From the NCBI GenBank assembly GCA_903925195.1, contig CAIYEO010000109.1, positions 1 through 18,708 of the forward strand: a DNA stretch of 18,708 bases, written 5' to 3'. Within the stretch, counting starts at the first letter, position 1, and each line of letters opens with the position of its first letter. This document shows, piece after piece, positions 1 to 6,653 of this stretch. The stretch comes from an uncultured Candidatus Saccharibacteria bacterium (GTDB lineage Bacteria > Patescibacteria > Saccharimonadia > Saccharimonadales > UBA4665). The notes beneath the pieces are model-generated. The model made no database searches, was not told the DNA's origin, and saw only the letters and a program-made list of their open reading frames with translations. The translations under genes and the position numbers were made by a program.

Positions 1-151
1 ACCAAAACTCAAAGTACATCCACTAAAAGGAAAATTCGCTGGCTACTGGAGTATGAGTGTTAGTGGTGATATACGTGCACTTTATATTATAGAAGGAGAC
101 ACAATTGTAATTTTTGCTCTTATTGGTACTCATAGCCAGCTCTATGGCTAG
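1..151 (+). CDS. RelE/YafQ-type toxin, C-terminal fragment (cut by window edge)
   Basis: The open frame enters from the left edge (first full codon at base 2) and ends at TAG 149-151, giving the last 49 residues of a protein. The stretch HPLKGKFAGYWSMSVSGDIR, followed by an IIEGDTIVIFALIGTHSQLYG tail, matches the ending of RelE/ParE-superfamily mRNA interferases of the YafQ type, which end in a G-T-H-(S/A)-x-L-(F/Y) motif containing a catalytic histidine. Family members are ribosome-dependent endoribonucleases neutralised by a small antitoxin normally encoded just upstream; that gene would lie outside the window. The arginine that precedes GTH in E. coli YafQ appears replaced by a hydrophobic residue. 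It is followed by a hairpin at 244-260. Family assignment is fairly secure; the exact subfamily and whether it is active are not. Confidence 0.7.
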   Translation, partial: PKLKVHPLKGKFAGYWSMSVSGDIRALYIIEGDTIVIFALIGTHSQLYG

Positions 152-243
152 ATGAATTTTGTATATTGCAGTTGCGATAGCTTACACAGCGGCCCTCCAA
201 TATTCATCTGTAAAAGTCCTAATTGAAAACTATTGCAACCAAT

Positions 244-265
244 GAGCCGATTGTCGGCTCTTTCT
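244..265 (+). terminator. Rho-independent-like terminator
   Basis: GAGCCGA (244-250) and TCGGCTC (254-260) form a perfect 7-bp GC-rich stem with a TTG loop, followed at once by TTTCTGTT. It lies 92 bases after the toxin-like gene and directly before the promoter of the DUF305 gene, so it probably insulates the two. The T-run is short. Confidence 0.6.
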
Positions 266-273
266 GTTATAAT
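265..273 (+). promoter_or_regulatory. Extended -10 promoter of the DUF305 gene
   Basis: TGTTATAAT gives a consensus TATAAT at 268-273 with the TG of an extended -10. Only six bases separate it from the ATG at 280, so transcription should start at or next to the start codon. No Shine-Dalgarno fits in that space. Confidence 0.6.
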
Positions 274-279
274 AAATAT

Positions 280-704
280 ATGAAAAAAAATCATTTTTAT
301 ACGGAATAATTGGATTATTAGTAGGCGTAGTTCTTTCAGGATTCATTGCTGGCCAATCTGTTAATAACAACAATATAGGTATGATGAAGATTATGGGCAT
401 CGACACTAAAAACGTACATCCAACTTCAGCCGATCACAGTACAATGTCTATGGCCGACATGAACAAACAACTTAAAGGTTTAAGCGGTGACAATTATGAC
501 AAAGCATTTATCGAAATGATGATAGCTCACCATCAAGGTGCAATTGATATGGCATACCTTTCAGACGCTCGCGCTAAACATGACGAAATAAAACAACTTA
601 GCAAGGACATAATTACAGCTCAACAAAAAGAGATTGCGGAAATGAATCAATGGCAACAGAACTGGAATTATTCGAATAGTGGTATGAACCACATGATGCA
701 CTAA
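280..704 (+). CDS. Secreted/anchored DUF305 protein, start codon out of frame by one base
   Basis: The frame ending at 704 reads from about 282 as a basic, then hydrophobic, signal or anchor segment (KSFLYGIIGLLVGVVLSGFI), a short Asn-rich linker, and a DUF305 core with the family hallmarks: KAFIEMMIAHHQGAIDMA, then an Ala/Gln-rich helix, QQKEIAEMNQWQ, and a Met/His tail (SGMNHMMH). DUF305 proteins are small helical extracytoplasmic proteins, several linked to copper or silver binding. The natural ATG at 280 is followed by eight A residues (283-290) and is one base out of frame: nine A's would join ATG directly to the signal segment, while eight reach a stop within ten codons. The first in-frame ATG is 381, which would remove the signal. 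Explanations are a base-calling error, a frameshifted allele, phase variation or transcriptional slippage. The DUF305 identity is firm; the expression state is not. Confidence 0.75.
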
Positions 705-731
705 AAACATTAATTCCCTATTGATAGGATA

Positions 732-767
732 GGCTGAAGTATAGATGCGATAGCATCTATGATAGCC
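732..767 (+). other. Two-part hairpin after the DUF305 gene
   Basis: ATAGATGC (741-748) and GCATCTAT (753-760) pair perfectly around a GATA loop. GGCT (732-735) and AGCC (764-767) extend the stem across a small internal loop. No T-run follows on either strand, so this may be a 3'-end stabiliser or weak terminator rather than a classical intrinsic terminator. Confidence 0.4.
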
Positions 768-857
768 CGTAAGTCTTAACAATTACCCATAGTTCAGCTT
801 ACATTCAGGTAAATATTCTATATTATATTTGTTAACTTAATTACAAGGAGCAAATAT

Positions 858-1229
858 ATGATTAAGAACAAGATCATCGTAGGTACAACCAGCGCCATGG
901 TAATTGCAGGAATAATATCAGGGACAACATTATTTGCTAGCGCTAACACTACACAGAAAAATAACGTTAATAAGATACCTCGTTATGTTATGACAAGCGA
1001 CAGACTAGATGCTCAGGCAAAAGTTCTTGGCTATACCCAGAGTGAATTAAAAAATATTTTAAAAACAACTACACTAAAGCAGTTAGTTGCCGATAAAGGA
1101 TTTACAAAGCAAGACTTTCAAACTAAAGTACGAGCTGAAGTCACAGCCGAACTGCAATCTCAGGGTTATCAGACTACTAATCTAGGTAATCATATGGGGA
1201 ATAAAAAGCATCATCAAAAAAATCAATAA
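858..1229 (+). CDS. Small secreted protein with signal peptide and His-rich tail
   Basis: I do not recognise a named gene. The 123-residue product has a typical signal peptide: positive MIKNK, a hydrophobic core to about residue 24, and a likely cleavage after ASA at 27-29. The mature part holds one helical unit, LGYTQSELKNILKTTTLKQL then VADKGFTKQDF, of the general pattern LGxTxxELxxxLxxxxTLxxLxxxxG seen in many small secreted proteins. It ends in HMGNKKHHQKNQ, which could bind metal (inference). Unlike most genes here it has a clear Shine-Dalgarno, AAGGAG at 845-850, nine bases before the ATG, so it is translated from a normal leader. It follows the DUF305 gene by about 150 bases and overlaps the converging oxidoreductase gene by seven bases. 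Confidence 0.7.
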   Translation: MIKNKIIVGTTSAMVIAGIISGTTLFASANTTQKNNVNKIPRYVMTSDRLDAQAKVLGYTQSELKNILKTTTLKQLVADKGFTKQDFQTKVRAEVTAELQSQGYQTTNLGNHMGNKKHHQKNQ

Positions 1230-1852
1230 GAGTGAACAAATGGGCTTTGTTCTAAATACTTGTCATCCTTAACCTGTAAGCAGATAGCTTCAGCGACATT
1301 GATTCTATGAATAGATTCCCAGGGCTTATTGGCTTTAAGATTTAATCTATAGCTGCCTTGAGCGCCAGTACTTCTCATTCTTGGCGACCTAATAACTGTC
1401 CAACTTAGATCACTACTTTCAAGGAGTTGGATATGCCTCTCTCCATCTATTAGAATCTTTCTAGCAAATACACCGAAAAGAAAATGAACTAGTAATTGAG
1501 TAACGTTAATTCTGTCTCTCTTAGATTGAGCATCAGCTCCGGTTATAGTAATTATTCTTTTAATGTTATGTTTTCGCATTGATGGAATAATAATCTCCAT
1601 TCCACTGGTTAGAATATTCTTTTTCTTAGTATTCCAGCTTCCCAGAGTACTAATAACAATGCTATTTCCCTTGACTGCCTTGTCTATGTCTTTTTGGTCA
1701 TAAATACTACCCTCGATCACAGTAAGATTTTTGTTTTCTTGGTAAGGATTGTTCTTATGGATAAAAACAGTAACTTGGTGATTCTTTTGGAGGAGTTTGT
1801 CGACAACTAATCTACCGACTTTTCCTGAGGCTCCAAATACAACAATCTTCAT
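1223..1852 (-). CDS. NmrA-like / atypical SDR NAD(P)-binding protein
   Basis: The 209-residue product starts MKIVVFGASGKVGRLVVDKL, a Rossmann-fold dinucleotide-binding motif of the G-A-S-G-x-V-G type used by atypical short-chain dehydrogenases (NAD(P)H-binding / NmrA-like family). Further family landmarks are VIEGSIYD, where an Asp after the third strand is expected; IVISTLGSWN, the usual S/T-x-G segment; IKRIITITGADA, following the fourth strand; and WTVIRSPRMRS, matching the usual W-x-I-x-R-P. A Tyr-x-x-x-Lys catalytic pair is not evident, as is common in this group, so it may be a redox sensor or a reductase of unknown substrate. It ends in TGA. It diverges from tsaC across 77 bases; a TTGTCA/TAAAAT pair upstream is a possible promoter. 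Confidence 0.75.
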   Translation of the reverse strand: MKIVVFGASGKVGRLVVDKLLQKNHQVTVFIHKNNPYQENKNLTVIEGSIYDQKDIDKAVKGNSIVISTLGSWNTKKKNILTSGMEIIIPSMRKHNIKRIITITGADAQSKRDRINVTQLLVHFLFGVFARKILIDGERHIQLLESSDLSWTVIRSPRMRSTGAQGSYRLNLKANKPWESIHRINVAEAICLQVKDDKYLEQSPFVHSY

Positions 1853-1891
1853 AGTAATATTTAATCATTAATTTTATGATTCTTAAAACAT

Positions 1892-1921
1892 TTGACAACT
1901 TATTATGATAAATTAGATAAT
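1892..1921 (+). promoter_or_regulatory. Promoter of tsaC
   Basis: TTGACA (1892-1897), an 18-base spacer and GATAAT (1916-1921) form a good sigma70-type promoter. The ATG at 1930 lies eight bases past the -10, predicting a leaderless or 1-2 base leader transcript. Confidence 0.6.
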
Positions 1922-1929
1922 CTAAACTT

Positions 1930-2502
1930 ATGAAAATATTAAAAACCATTAATGATCCAATGTTAATTGAGCTAATAAGATTAGGCAAAATTGGCATCAT
2001 TCCAACTGATACGGTTTACGGAATAGTCTGTTTGGCAACTAATAAAGATGCAGTTAGAAAACTTTATCAGACTAAACGACCTAATGAGAATAAGCCTGGA
2101 ACAGTTATTGCTTCCAATATTAAACAATTAGCTCATCTTGGAATTGATAGTAATTTTTTACTATCTAATATCGAATATTTCAATCAAGGCATAACAATAA
2201 TTTCTCCATTGACTAGCAGAAAGGCATATTTAAATTTTAACAATGATTATATCGCAGTAAGATTAGTAGTTAGTGGTGAGTTAAAGAGCATCTTAGACGC
2301 TACAGGCCCTTTACTTACTAGTAGCGCAAACTTGCCTGGAGCAAAAACCATAGGCAATATAGATGAAGCCCAATCTATCTTTAAAAATAATGTAGATTTT
2401 TATGTAGATGGTGGTGAGCTAAAAAACAGATTACCTTCGACTATTATTGAGATCAATAATACCCAAATTAATATCATAAGGCGAGGATCAGTAACTTTAT
2501 AG
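1930..2502 (+). CDS. tsaC: L-threonylcarbamoyladenylate synthase (TsaC/YrdC/Sua5 family)
   Basis: The enzyme makes threonylcarbamoyl-AMP from threonine, bicarbonate and ATP, the first step of t6A37 modification of ANN-decoding tRNAs. The 190-residue product is a single YrdC domain: PTDTVYG at 25-31, KRPNENKP at 49-56 (the K-R...K substrate/ATP site), an Arg at 111 in the position of the usual V-R-x-P segment, LLTSSANLPG around 128-137 (the S-x-N motif), and LPSTIIE around 168-174. The C-terminal Sua5 domain is absent, so it is of the short TsaC type. It would need TsaB, TsaD and TsaE encoded elsewhere. The start at 1930 is supported by promoter geometry; there is no Shine-Dalgarno. Confidence 0.92.
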   Translation: MKILKTINDPMLIELIRLGKIGIIPTDTVYGIVCLATNKDAVRKLYQTKRPNENKPGTVIASNIKQLAHLGIDSNFLLSNIEYFNQGITIISPLTSRKAYLNFNNDYIAVRLVVSGELKSILDATGPLLTSSANLPGAKTIGNIDEAQSIFKNNVDFYVDGGELKNRLPSTIIEINNTQINIIRRGSVTL

Positions 2503-2558
2503 ATAATTTTTTTGTTATCAAAATTGAACTTAAATTTTTAATAAGTTAAGAATCTGGT

Positions 2559-2564
2559 TATAAT
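2559..2564 (+). promoter_or_regulatory. -10 element of the LCP gene
   Basis: A consensus TATAAT ends eight bases before a TTG (2573) and eleven before the ATG (2576) of the LCP gene. No convincing -35 is seen. The leader would be 0-5 bases. Confidence 0.5.
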
Positions 2565-2575
2565 AAATAGACTTG

Positions 2576-4171
2576 ATGAATCAAAATTATCCAAATAAAA
2601 AACCTCGAACTAGAGCCCGCAGTATTGACGGTTTTGTTCAGCCCACATCATTAAAAAAGCGAACTATTAAACATGCAAAACCCATATCATCCCCCATTAT
2701 CGATAAGCCAATAATGAACAAGCAACCAATAAGCAATCATTCAGAAAGAACTATGCATTCAAATCAACAAGAAAATGTTTCAAGACCAAGAAGATCATTA
2801 CATACTCCCAAAAAAGCTAAACCTATTGTTGACAGAAAATTGGTTATCAGAAGAGTAATAGCTGGATTTTTAGCAGTTTTCTTTTTAATTTCCGTTACTA
2901 CCGGTGGATTCCTGGGTTGGAAATTTATTGCGAATGCCCAAAAAGCCCTTGGAGGATCAATTGCATCAAATATAGGAAGCATATTCGATACCAAGCGATT
3001 AAAAGGTGAGTCTAATGGAAGAGTAAATATATTATTAGCAGGCAATTCAGCCGATGATCCCGGTCATGCAGGAGCGCAATTAACAGACTCAATTATGGTA
3101 GTAAGCATAGATACGATACATCATAACGCTGTTATTTTAAGTATCCCACGAGATACATGGGTACCCTTGCCGGATGGTGAGCATCAAAAAATAAATGCTG
3201 CCAATACTCTAGCTAATTTCAACAAGCCAAACTATCCAAAGGGTGGCATGGGATCATTGTCATACGTTGTCCAAAATAGCTTAGGTATACCTATAGATTA
3301 TTATGCACTCATAAACTATACAGCTTTCAGAGATGCTGTTAATGCAGTTGGAGGTATAACTATTACAGTTGCGAGTCCAGACAAAAGAGGCCTTTATGAT
3401 CCCAATATTGGAAAAGAAGATCATGGCCCACTAAAGCTACCGAATGGAGTTGTTACTTTAGATGGTCAGACTGCTTTAAATCTAGCTAGAGCTCGTGGTG
3501 ACTCATATTATTCCTATGGATTCCCTCAAAGTGATTTCGACAGAACCATGCATCAAAGACAAATGCTGTTAGCGTTGAGACAAAAAGCCTCATCTGCAGG
3601 TGTAGTGTCTAATCCTGGTAAAATAAGCAAATTACTGGATGCCGTTGGTAACAATGTATCAAGCGACCTAAACTTAAGTGATATTTTGAGACTTGTTGAA
3701 TTAACTAAAAATATTGGTGCTAACAATATAACTTCAGCAACCTACAATTATAGCGGAACTGATCCATTACTAGTTGGGCATCTTACAGATTCAGGACAGG
3801 ATGCATTAATCCCTAAGGCGGGCATAGACAATTTTAGTCAGTTGCAACATTATTACCAAACATTGACTTCTAGTAATCCGGTCGTAAAAGAAGGTGCTCC
3901 AATTACTATTCTTAACGGGACCGATACGAGTGGAGTAGCCACTAAAGTAAAGAATACTCTAATGAGTAAGGGTGCTTTTGTAACCGGGACTTTCGATGCA
4001 TCTACCAACTATCCAACTACAACGATAATAGACAACTCAAAAGGCGAAGATCCAGCAACTTTGGCTATGCTGAAGACAGTTTTTGGCAATAATGTAACTA
4101 CTAAACAACTTGAAGGAAACTATAGTACGAGCTTCGTTATTATTGTTGGCTCAAATTACAAAGCTAATTAG
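2576..4171 (+). CDS. LytR-CpsA-Psr (LCP) family cell-wall ligase with LytR_C domain
   Basis: LCP proteins transfer undecaprenyl-phosphate-linked polymers onto peptidoglycan at the outer face of the membrane. The 531-residue product has a basic, Pro/Lys/Arg-rich cytoplasmic tail of about 90 residues, one transmembrane segment (about 95-117, GFLAVFFLISVTTGGFLGW), and an LCP domain (about 150-345). Landmarks are NILLAGNSADD, QLTDSIMVV, LSIPRDTWV with the conserved Arg-Asp, GIPIDYYALINY, LDGQTALNLARARGD and DFDRTMHQRQ. A LytR_C-type domain (about 445-531) begins ITILNGTDTSGVA. Asp and Arg residues that bind the pyrophosphate are in place, so it should be active. An in-frame TTG sits one codon earlier (2573); ATG is preferred. 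Its last eight bases overlap the small membrane-protein gene on the other strand. Confidence 0.93.
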   Translation: MNQNYPNKKPRTRARSIDGFVQPTSLKKRTIKHAKPISSPIIDKPIMNKQPISNHSERTMHSNQQENVSRPRRSLHTPKKAKPIVDRKLVIRRVIAGFLAVFFLISVTTGGFLGWKFIANAQKALGGSIASNIGSIFDTKRLKGESNGRVNILLAGNSADDPGHAGAQLTDSIMVVSIDTIHHNAVILSIPRDTWVPLPDGEHQKINAANTLANFNKPNYPKGGMGSLSYVVQNSLGIPIDYYALINYTAFRDAVNAVGGITITVASPDKRGLYDPNIGKEDHGPLKLPNGVVTLDGQTALNLARARGDSYYSYGFPQSDFDRTMHQRQMLLALRQKASSAGVVSNPGKISKLLDAVGNNVSSDLNLSDILRLVELTKNIGANNITSATYNYSGTDPLLVGHLTDSGQDALIPKAGIDNFSQLQHYYQTLTSSNPVVKEGAPITILNGTDTSGVATKVKNTLMSKGAFVTGTFDASTNYPTTTIIDNSKGEDPATLAMLKTVFGNNVTTKQLEGNYSTSFVIIVGSNYKAN

Positions 4172-4337
4172 CGTCTGCTTCAGTTTCATTTGAATCTTGC
4201 GATTGTTCTTCAACTTGCTCAGTTAGTTTGGTCTGATGAGATTTTTCAAGCTTCCAGCCAATAATACCCGCTAACGATAGCAAAATAACTGTTAAAAATA
4301 TTTCCATCATCGTTATTGAATTATGGCTAAAAGTCAT
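4164..4337 (-). CDS. 57-residue single-pass membrane protein
   Basis: This short gene fills the space between lcp and folA. The product starts MTFSHNSITMMEIFLTVILL, continues through a hydrophobic segment (about residues 12-28) ending in GWKLEK, and has a Gln/Glu-rich acidic tail to ADAN. It is a single transmembrane helix with a short polar N-terminus, but I recognise no family. Support for it being real: GAAAGG lies six bases before the ATG, a TTGACA/TATGTT promoter pair lies just upstream, the composition is not that of an antisense shadow, and its stop falls inside the last codons of lcp (eight-base overlap), matching the other convergent pairs. A later ATG pair (Met10/Met11) is an alternative start. 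Confidence 0.6.
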   Translation of the reverse strand: MTFSHNSITMMEIFLTVILLSLAGIIGWKLEKSHQTKLTEQVEEQSQDSNETEADAN

Positions 4338-4375
4338 CAGCAACCTTTCTTTTTATTTTTCGATCAACTACTAAT

Positions 4376-4405
4376 AACATAAAATAAAAAGCTATGGTCT
4401 GTCAA
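4376..4405 (-). promoter_or_regulatory. Promoter of the 57-residue membrane protein gene
   Basis: On the minus strand TTGACA (4405-4400), an 18-base spacer and TATGTT (4381-4376) precede the small gene. The predicted leader of about 30 bases contains the GAAAGG ribosome site. The -35 straddles the first bases after the folA stop region. Confidence 0.45.
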
Positions 4406-4408
4406 TCA

Positions 4409-4873
4409 TTATTTAGATTTTTTATATGTTTCGTAGATAAATTCTATTCCCTGATCATTAATTGGTTTGCTTTTGCTGGCCAATATAAATAAATCGTCAA
4501 ACTTAGGAAAGAATTTAGTACAACCAAAATCTTTATTTATCTTAGTTATGTATATTTCGTCAGCATACATAAGTGTTTGCTCATAAATCTTTTGCCCACC
4601 TATAACCCAGACATCTTTATGGTTACTGAAAAAATCACCTAAATCAGTTACTTTTGTGAATCCTGGCTTATTGATATCTTGATGAGTCAAAACATAATTG
4701 CCGTGACTATTTGCCGGTGAGCTAAGCTCCTTGTAGACTCCTGCCCCCATTAATATGTCTGAGCTAATAATTTGATCGCGATAATATTTTTTTTCTATTG
4801 GCAAATCCCAAGGAATACCGCTTTCATTAGCGATACCATTTTTACTATCAACAGCTACTATCAATTTAATCAT
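4409..4873 (-). CDS. folA: Dihydrofolate reductase
   Basis: It reduces dihydrofolate to tetrahydrofolate with NADPH. The 154-residue product matches the bacterial DHFR length and order: LIVAVDSKNGIANESGIPWD at the N-terminus with Trp22; the folate-binding acidic residue is Glu27 (Asp27 in E. coli), followed by Tyr31; MGAGVYKEL is the region around the usual M-G-R-x-T-x-E segment with Arg-Thr altered; DVWVIGGQKIYEQ is the NADPH-binding G-G loop; YITKINKDFGCTKFFP is near the C-terminus. No thymidylate synthase gene is adjacent; glyA, the main producer of methylene-THF, is 8 kb away. A TATATT -10 ends nine bases before the ATG and there is no good Shine-Dalgarno. Confidence 0.92.
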   Translation of the reverse strand: MIKLIVAVDSKNGIANESGIPWDLPIEKKYYRDQIISSDILMGAGVYKELSSPANSHGNYVLTHQDINKPGFTKVTDLGDFFSNHKDVWVIGGQKIYEQTLMYADEIYITKINKDFGCTKFFPKFDDLFILASKSKPINDQGIEFIYETYKKSK

Positions 4874-4882
4874 TCTCTATAC

Positions 4883-4911
4883 AATATATAGAAATTATAG
4901 CCTCCAGTAAA
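4883..4911 (-). promoter_or_regulatory. Candidate promoter of folA
   Basis: TTTACT (4911-4906), a 17-base spacer and TATATT (4888-4883) put the start site at the folA ATG. A second -10, TATAAT at 4899-4894, would instead give a leader of about 13 bases. The sequence does not settle which is used. Confidence 0.4.
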
Positions 4912-4941
4912 ATATTGATATTTATTTATTAAGCATAGGCT

Positions 4942-4970
4942 TTTACAAGGCTAACATTAATTGATATCAT
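4942..4970 (+). promoter_or_regulatory. Promoter of the Nramp-like gene
   Basis: TTTACA (4942-4947), a 17-base spacer and TATCAT (4965-4970) precede the ATG at 4982 by eleven bases, giving a leader of at most about five bases. It is back to back with the folA promoter. Confidence 0.5.
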
Positions 4971-4981
4971 GATTATGAAAT

Positions 4982-6358
4982 ATGGCAAAAAATATAGTTG
5001 AAAAAATGATTGATGCTCCAGCTCAAGCTCTTGAGATGGGAGTGAATAGTGGTCAGAAAATGGCTAATGCAATGCCTATCAATGCTAAAGATTCAGCCCA
5101 GAAGGCCAAAAACTATTGGTATTTATTAGGCCCTGGTCTAACTACGGGCGCCTCAGACGACGATCCATCAGGTATTGCTACATATTCCCAAGTTGGCGCT
5201 CAATTTGGCTTCGGGCTACTGTGGATGGCTCTGTTCACTATGCCACTTATGGCCGTAGTACAGGAAATGTGTGCCAGAATCGGATTAGTAACCGGAAGAG
5301 GCCTAGCCGGAAATATTAAAAGACATTTTCCAAAATCTATTTTATATATTTCGACCCTATTATTGTTTGCGGCTAATACTTTCAATATTGGTGCAGATAT
5401 TGGTGCTATGGCTCAGGCCACAAAACTACTCGTACCTCACATGAGTACAACACTAATAGTTATTGGGTTTACTATAATTATCTTATTACTTCAGGTATTT
5501 ACACCGTATGTAAAATATGCAAAATACTTAAAGTGGCTTGCTCTTGTTTTGTTTGCTTATATAATTTCTACAATTCTTGCAAAACCAGACTGGATGGTTC
5601 TTTTGAAAGCTGGCGTTATTCCTCATTTAGAATTTAGTAGGAATGAAATGCTTTTAATTTGTGCAATCTTGGGAACAACCATTTCACCATATTTATTCTT
5701 CTGGCAGACATCACAGGAAATTGAAGATGAAGTAGCGGATGGTCAAAGCACCCTAAAACAAAGAATGGGTTCAAATCCTAAACAAATTAAAAAAATGCGA
5801 ATCGATGTTTGGTCGGGAATGATTCTATCCAATGTAGTTATGTTCTTTATTATTGCTGCTTGTGGATCAACATTGTTTGCTCATGGCATTAATAACATTG
5901 GTACTGCATCGCAAGCAGCAGAAGCACTTAGACCATACGCTGGAAATTATAGCTACTGGTTATTTGCGGTTGGAATAATAGGTATGGGCTTCTTAGCCAT
6001 ACCAGTGCTAGCAGGTGCCAGCTCTTATGCTATAAGTGAAAGCCTAGGCAAGAAACAAGGCCTGAATCATAAACTAGGACAGGCTCACACTTTTTACGGA
6101 GTTATCATAATTTCCATGTTAGTTGGACTAGGTATGAATTTCATAGGTCTAAATCCAATTAAGGCATTAATTTATTCAGCTATCGCTAATGGAGTTGTTG
6201 CTCCTGTAATCCTAATTATTATTATGCTGCTTGCAACTGATAAGAAAATTATGGGTGAATGGAAGAATAAAAAGTCTTCGACTATTATTGGATGGGCTAC
6301 TACTGGGATGATGGTAATAGTCGGACTTGGTGCCATTTATTCTATTTTTCCACAATAA
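4982..6358 (+). CDS. Nramp-family (Nramp-related) divalent metal ion transporter
   Basis: The 458-residue protein has about 40 polar N-terminal residues followed by roughly eleven membrane segments, starting NYWYLLGPGLTTGASDDDPS. This is the Nramp (SLC11, COG1914) fold with an altered ion site: the TM1 motif Asp-Pro-Gly-Asn is here DDDPSG, and the TM6 Met-Pro-His motif is GTTISPYLFFWQ followed by an acidic QEIEDE, so the metal-selective methionine is missing. Canonical Nramps import Mn2+/Fe2+; a diverged branch (NRMT) with a changed TM6 site imports Mg2+. I infer a diverged selectivity but cannot name the ion. No Shine-Dalgarno; near-leaderless start. Followed by a hairpin terminator. The C-terminus ends in a helix (MMVIVGLGAIYSI). 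Confidence 0.88.
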   Translation: MAKNIVEKMIDAPAQALEMGVNSGQKMANAMPINAKDSAQKAKNYWYLLGPGLTTGASDDDPSGIATYSQVGAQFGFGLLWMALFTMPLMAVVQEMCARIGLVTGRGLAGNIKRHFPKSILYISTLLLFAANTFNIGADIGAMAQATKLLVPHMSTTLIVIGFTIIILLLQVFTPYVKYAKYLKWLALVLFAYIISTILAKPDWMVLLKAGVIPHLEFSRNEMLLICAILGTTISPYLFFWQTSQEIEDEVADGQSTLKQRMGSNPKQIKKMRIDVWSGMILSNVVMFFIIAACGSTLFAHGINNIGTASQAAEALRPYAGNYSYWLFAVGIIGMGFLAIPVLAGASSYAISESLGKKQGLNHKLGQAHTFYGVIIISMLVGLGMNFIGLNPIKALIYSAIANGVVAPVILIIIMLLATDKKIMGEWKNKKSSTIIGWATTGMMVIVGLGAIYSIFPQ

Positions 6359-6392
6359 GAAGCTTAGCTTAAGCTTCTTCTAAGAATTATTT
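6357..6392 (+). terminator. Terminator after the Nramp-like gene
   Basis: AAGAAGCTTA (6357-6366) pairs perfectly with TAAGCTTCTT (6370-6379) around a GCT loop, and a T-rich run (ATTATTTTTTATT) follows about seven bases later. It begins in the stop codon of the transporter gene. Confidence 0.6.
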
Positions 6393-6438
6393 TTTATTAT
6401 ATTAATGTATCAATTTTCTAAAAGAAAGGAGCCTTGAT

Positions 6439-6600
6439 ATGTTAAATAAAAAATATATAATTAGCCAGTTCGATGAATTAGGGTCTCAGAAATTTAAACG
6501 CAAGCAAAGATTTTTACGAAAACTAGAACACAAACTTTATTTTGCTCAAATGAAAAAAAGAAGAGCACATAAAAAGAATCTCAATCTTTTTTATGAATAG
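6439..6600 (+). CDS. 53-residue basic protein
   Basis: A short gene with a strong ribosome site, AAAGGAG at 6426-6432, six bases before the ATG. The product starts MLNKKYIISQFDELGSQKFK and is very rich in Lys and Arg, with KRKQRFLRKLEHKLYFAQMK and KKRRAHKK runs, ending NLFYE. It looks mostly helical and amphipathic, compatible with binding nucleic acid or ribosomes, but no family is recognised. It stands between the transporter terminator and the promoter of the phosphatase gene, so it is probably transcribed alone. Evidence for it is the ribosome site, the fully open frame and the non-random composition. Confidence 0.55.
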   Translation: MLNKKYIISQFDELGSQKFKRKQRFLRKLEHKLYFAQMKKRRAHKKNLNLFYE

Positions 6601-6615
6601 TTTATTGCAATTGAG

Positions 6616-6645
6616 TTGACACACATTATCGATTTGTGAGATAAC
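6616..6645 (+). promoter_or_regulatory. Promoter of the PP2C-like gene
   Basis: TTGACA (6616-6621), an 18-base spacer and GATAAC (6640-6645) preceded by TGA, an extended -10. The ATG at 6654 is eight bases beyond the -10, predicting a leaderless message. Confidence 0.6.
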
Positions 6646-6653
6646 CGATTGAT

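Noticed and set aside
561..782. Minus-strand frame of 73 codons opposite the DUF305 gene
   Set aside because: Mostly antisense to a conserved domain, with no ribosome site or family similarity.
2502..2520. Possible terminator after tsaC (GATAA...TTATC around a T-run)
   Set aside because: Five weak A-T pairs with the T-run inside the loop do not form an intrinsic terminator.
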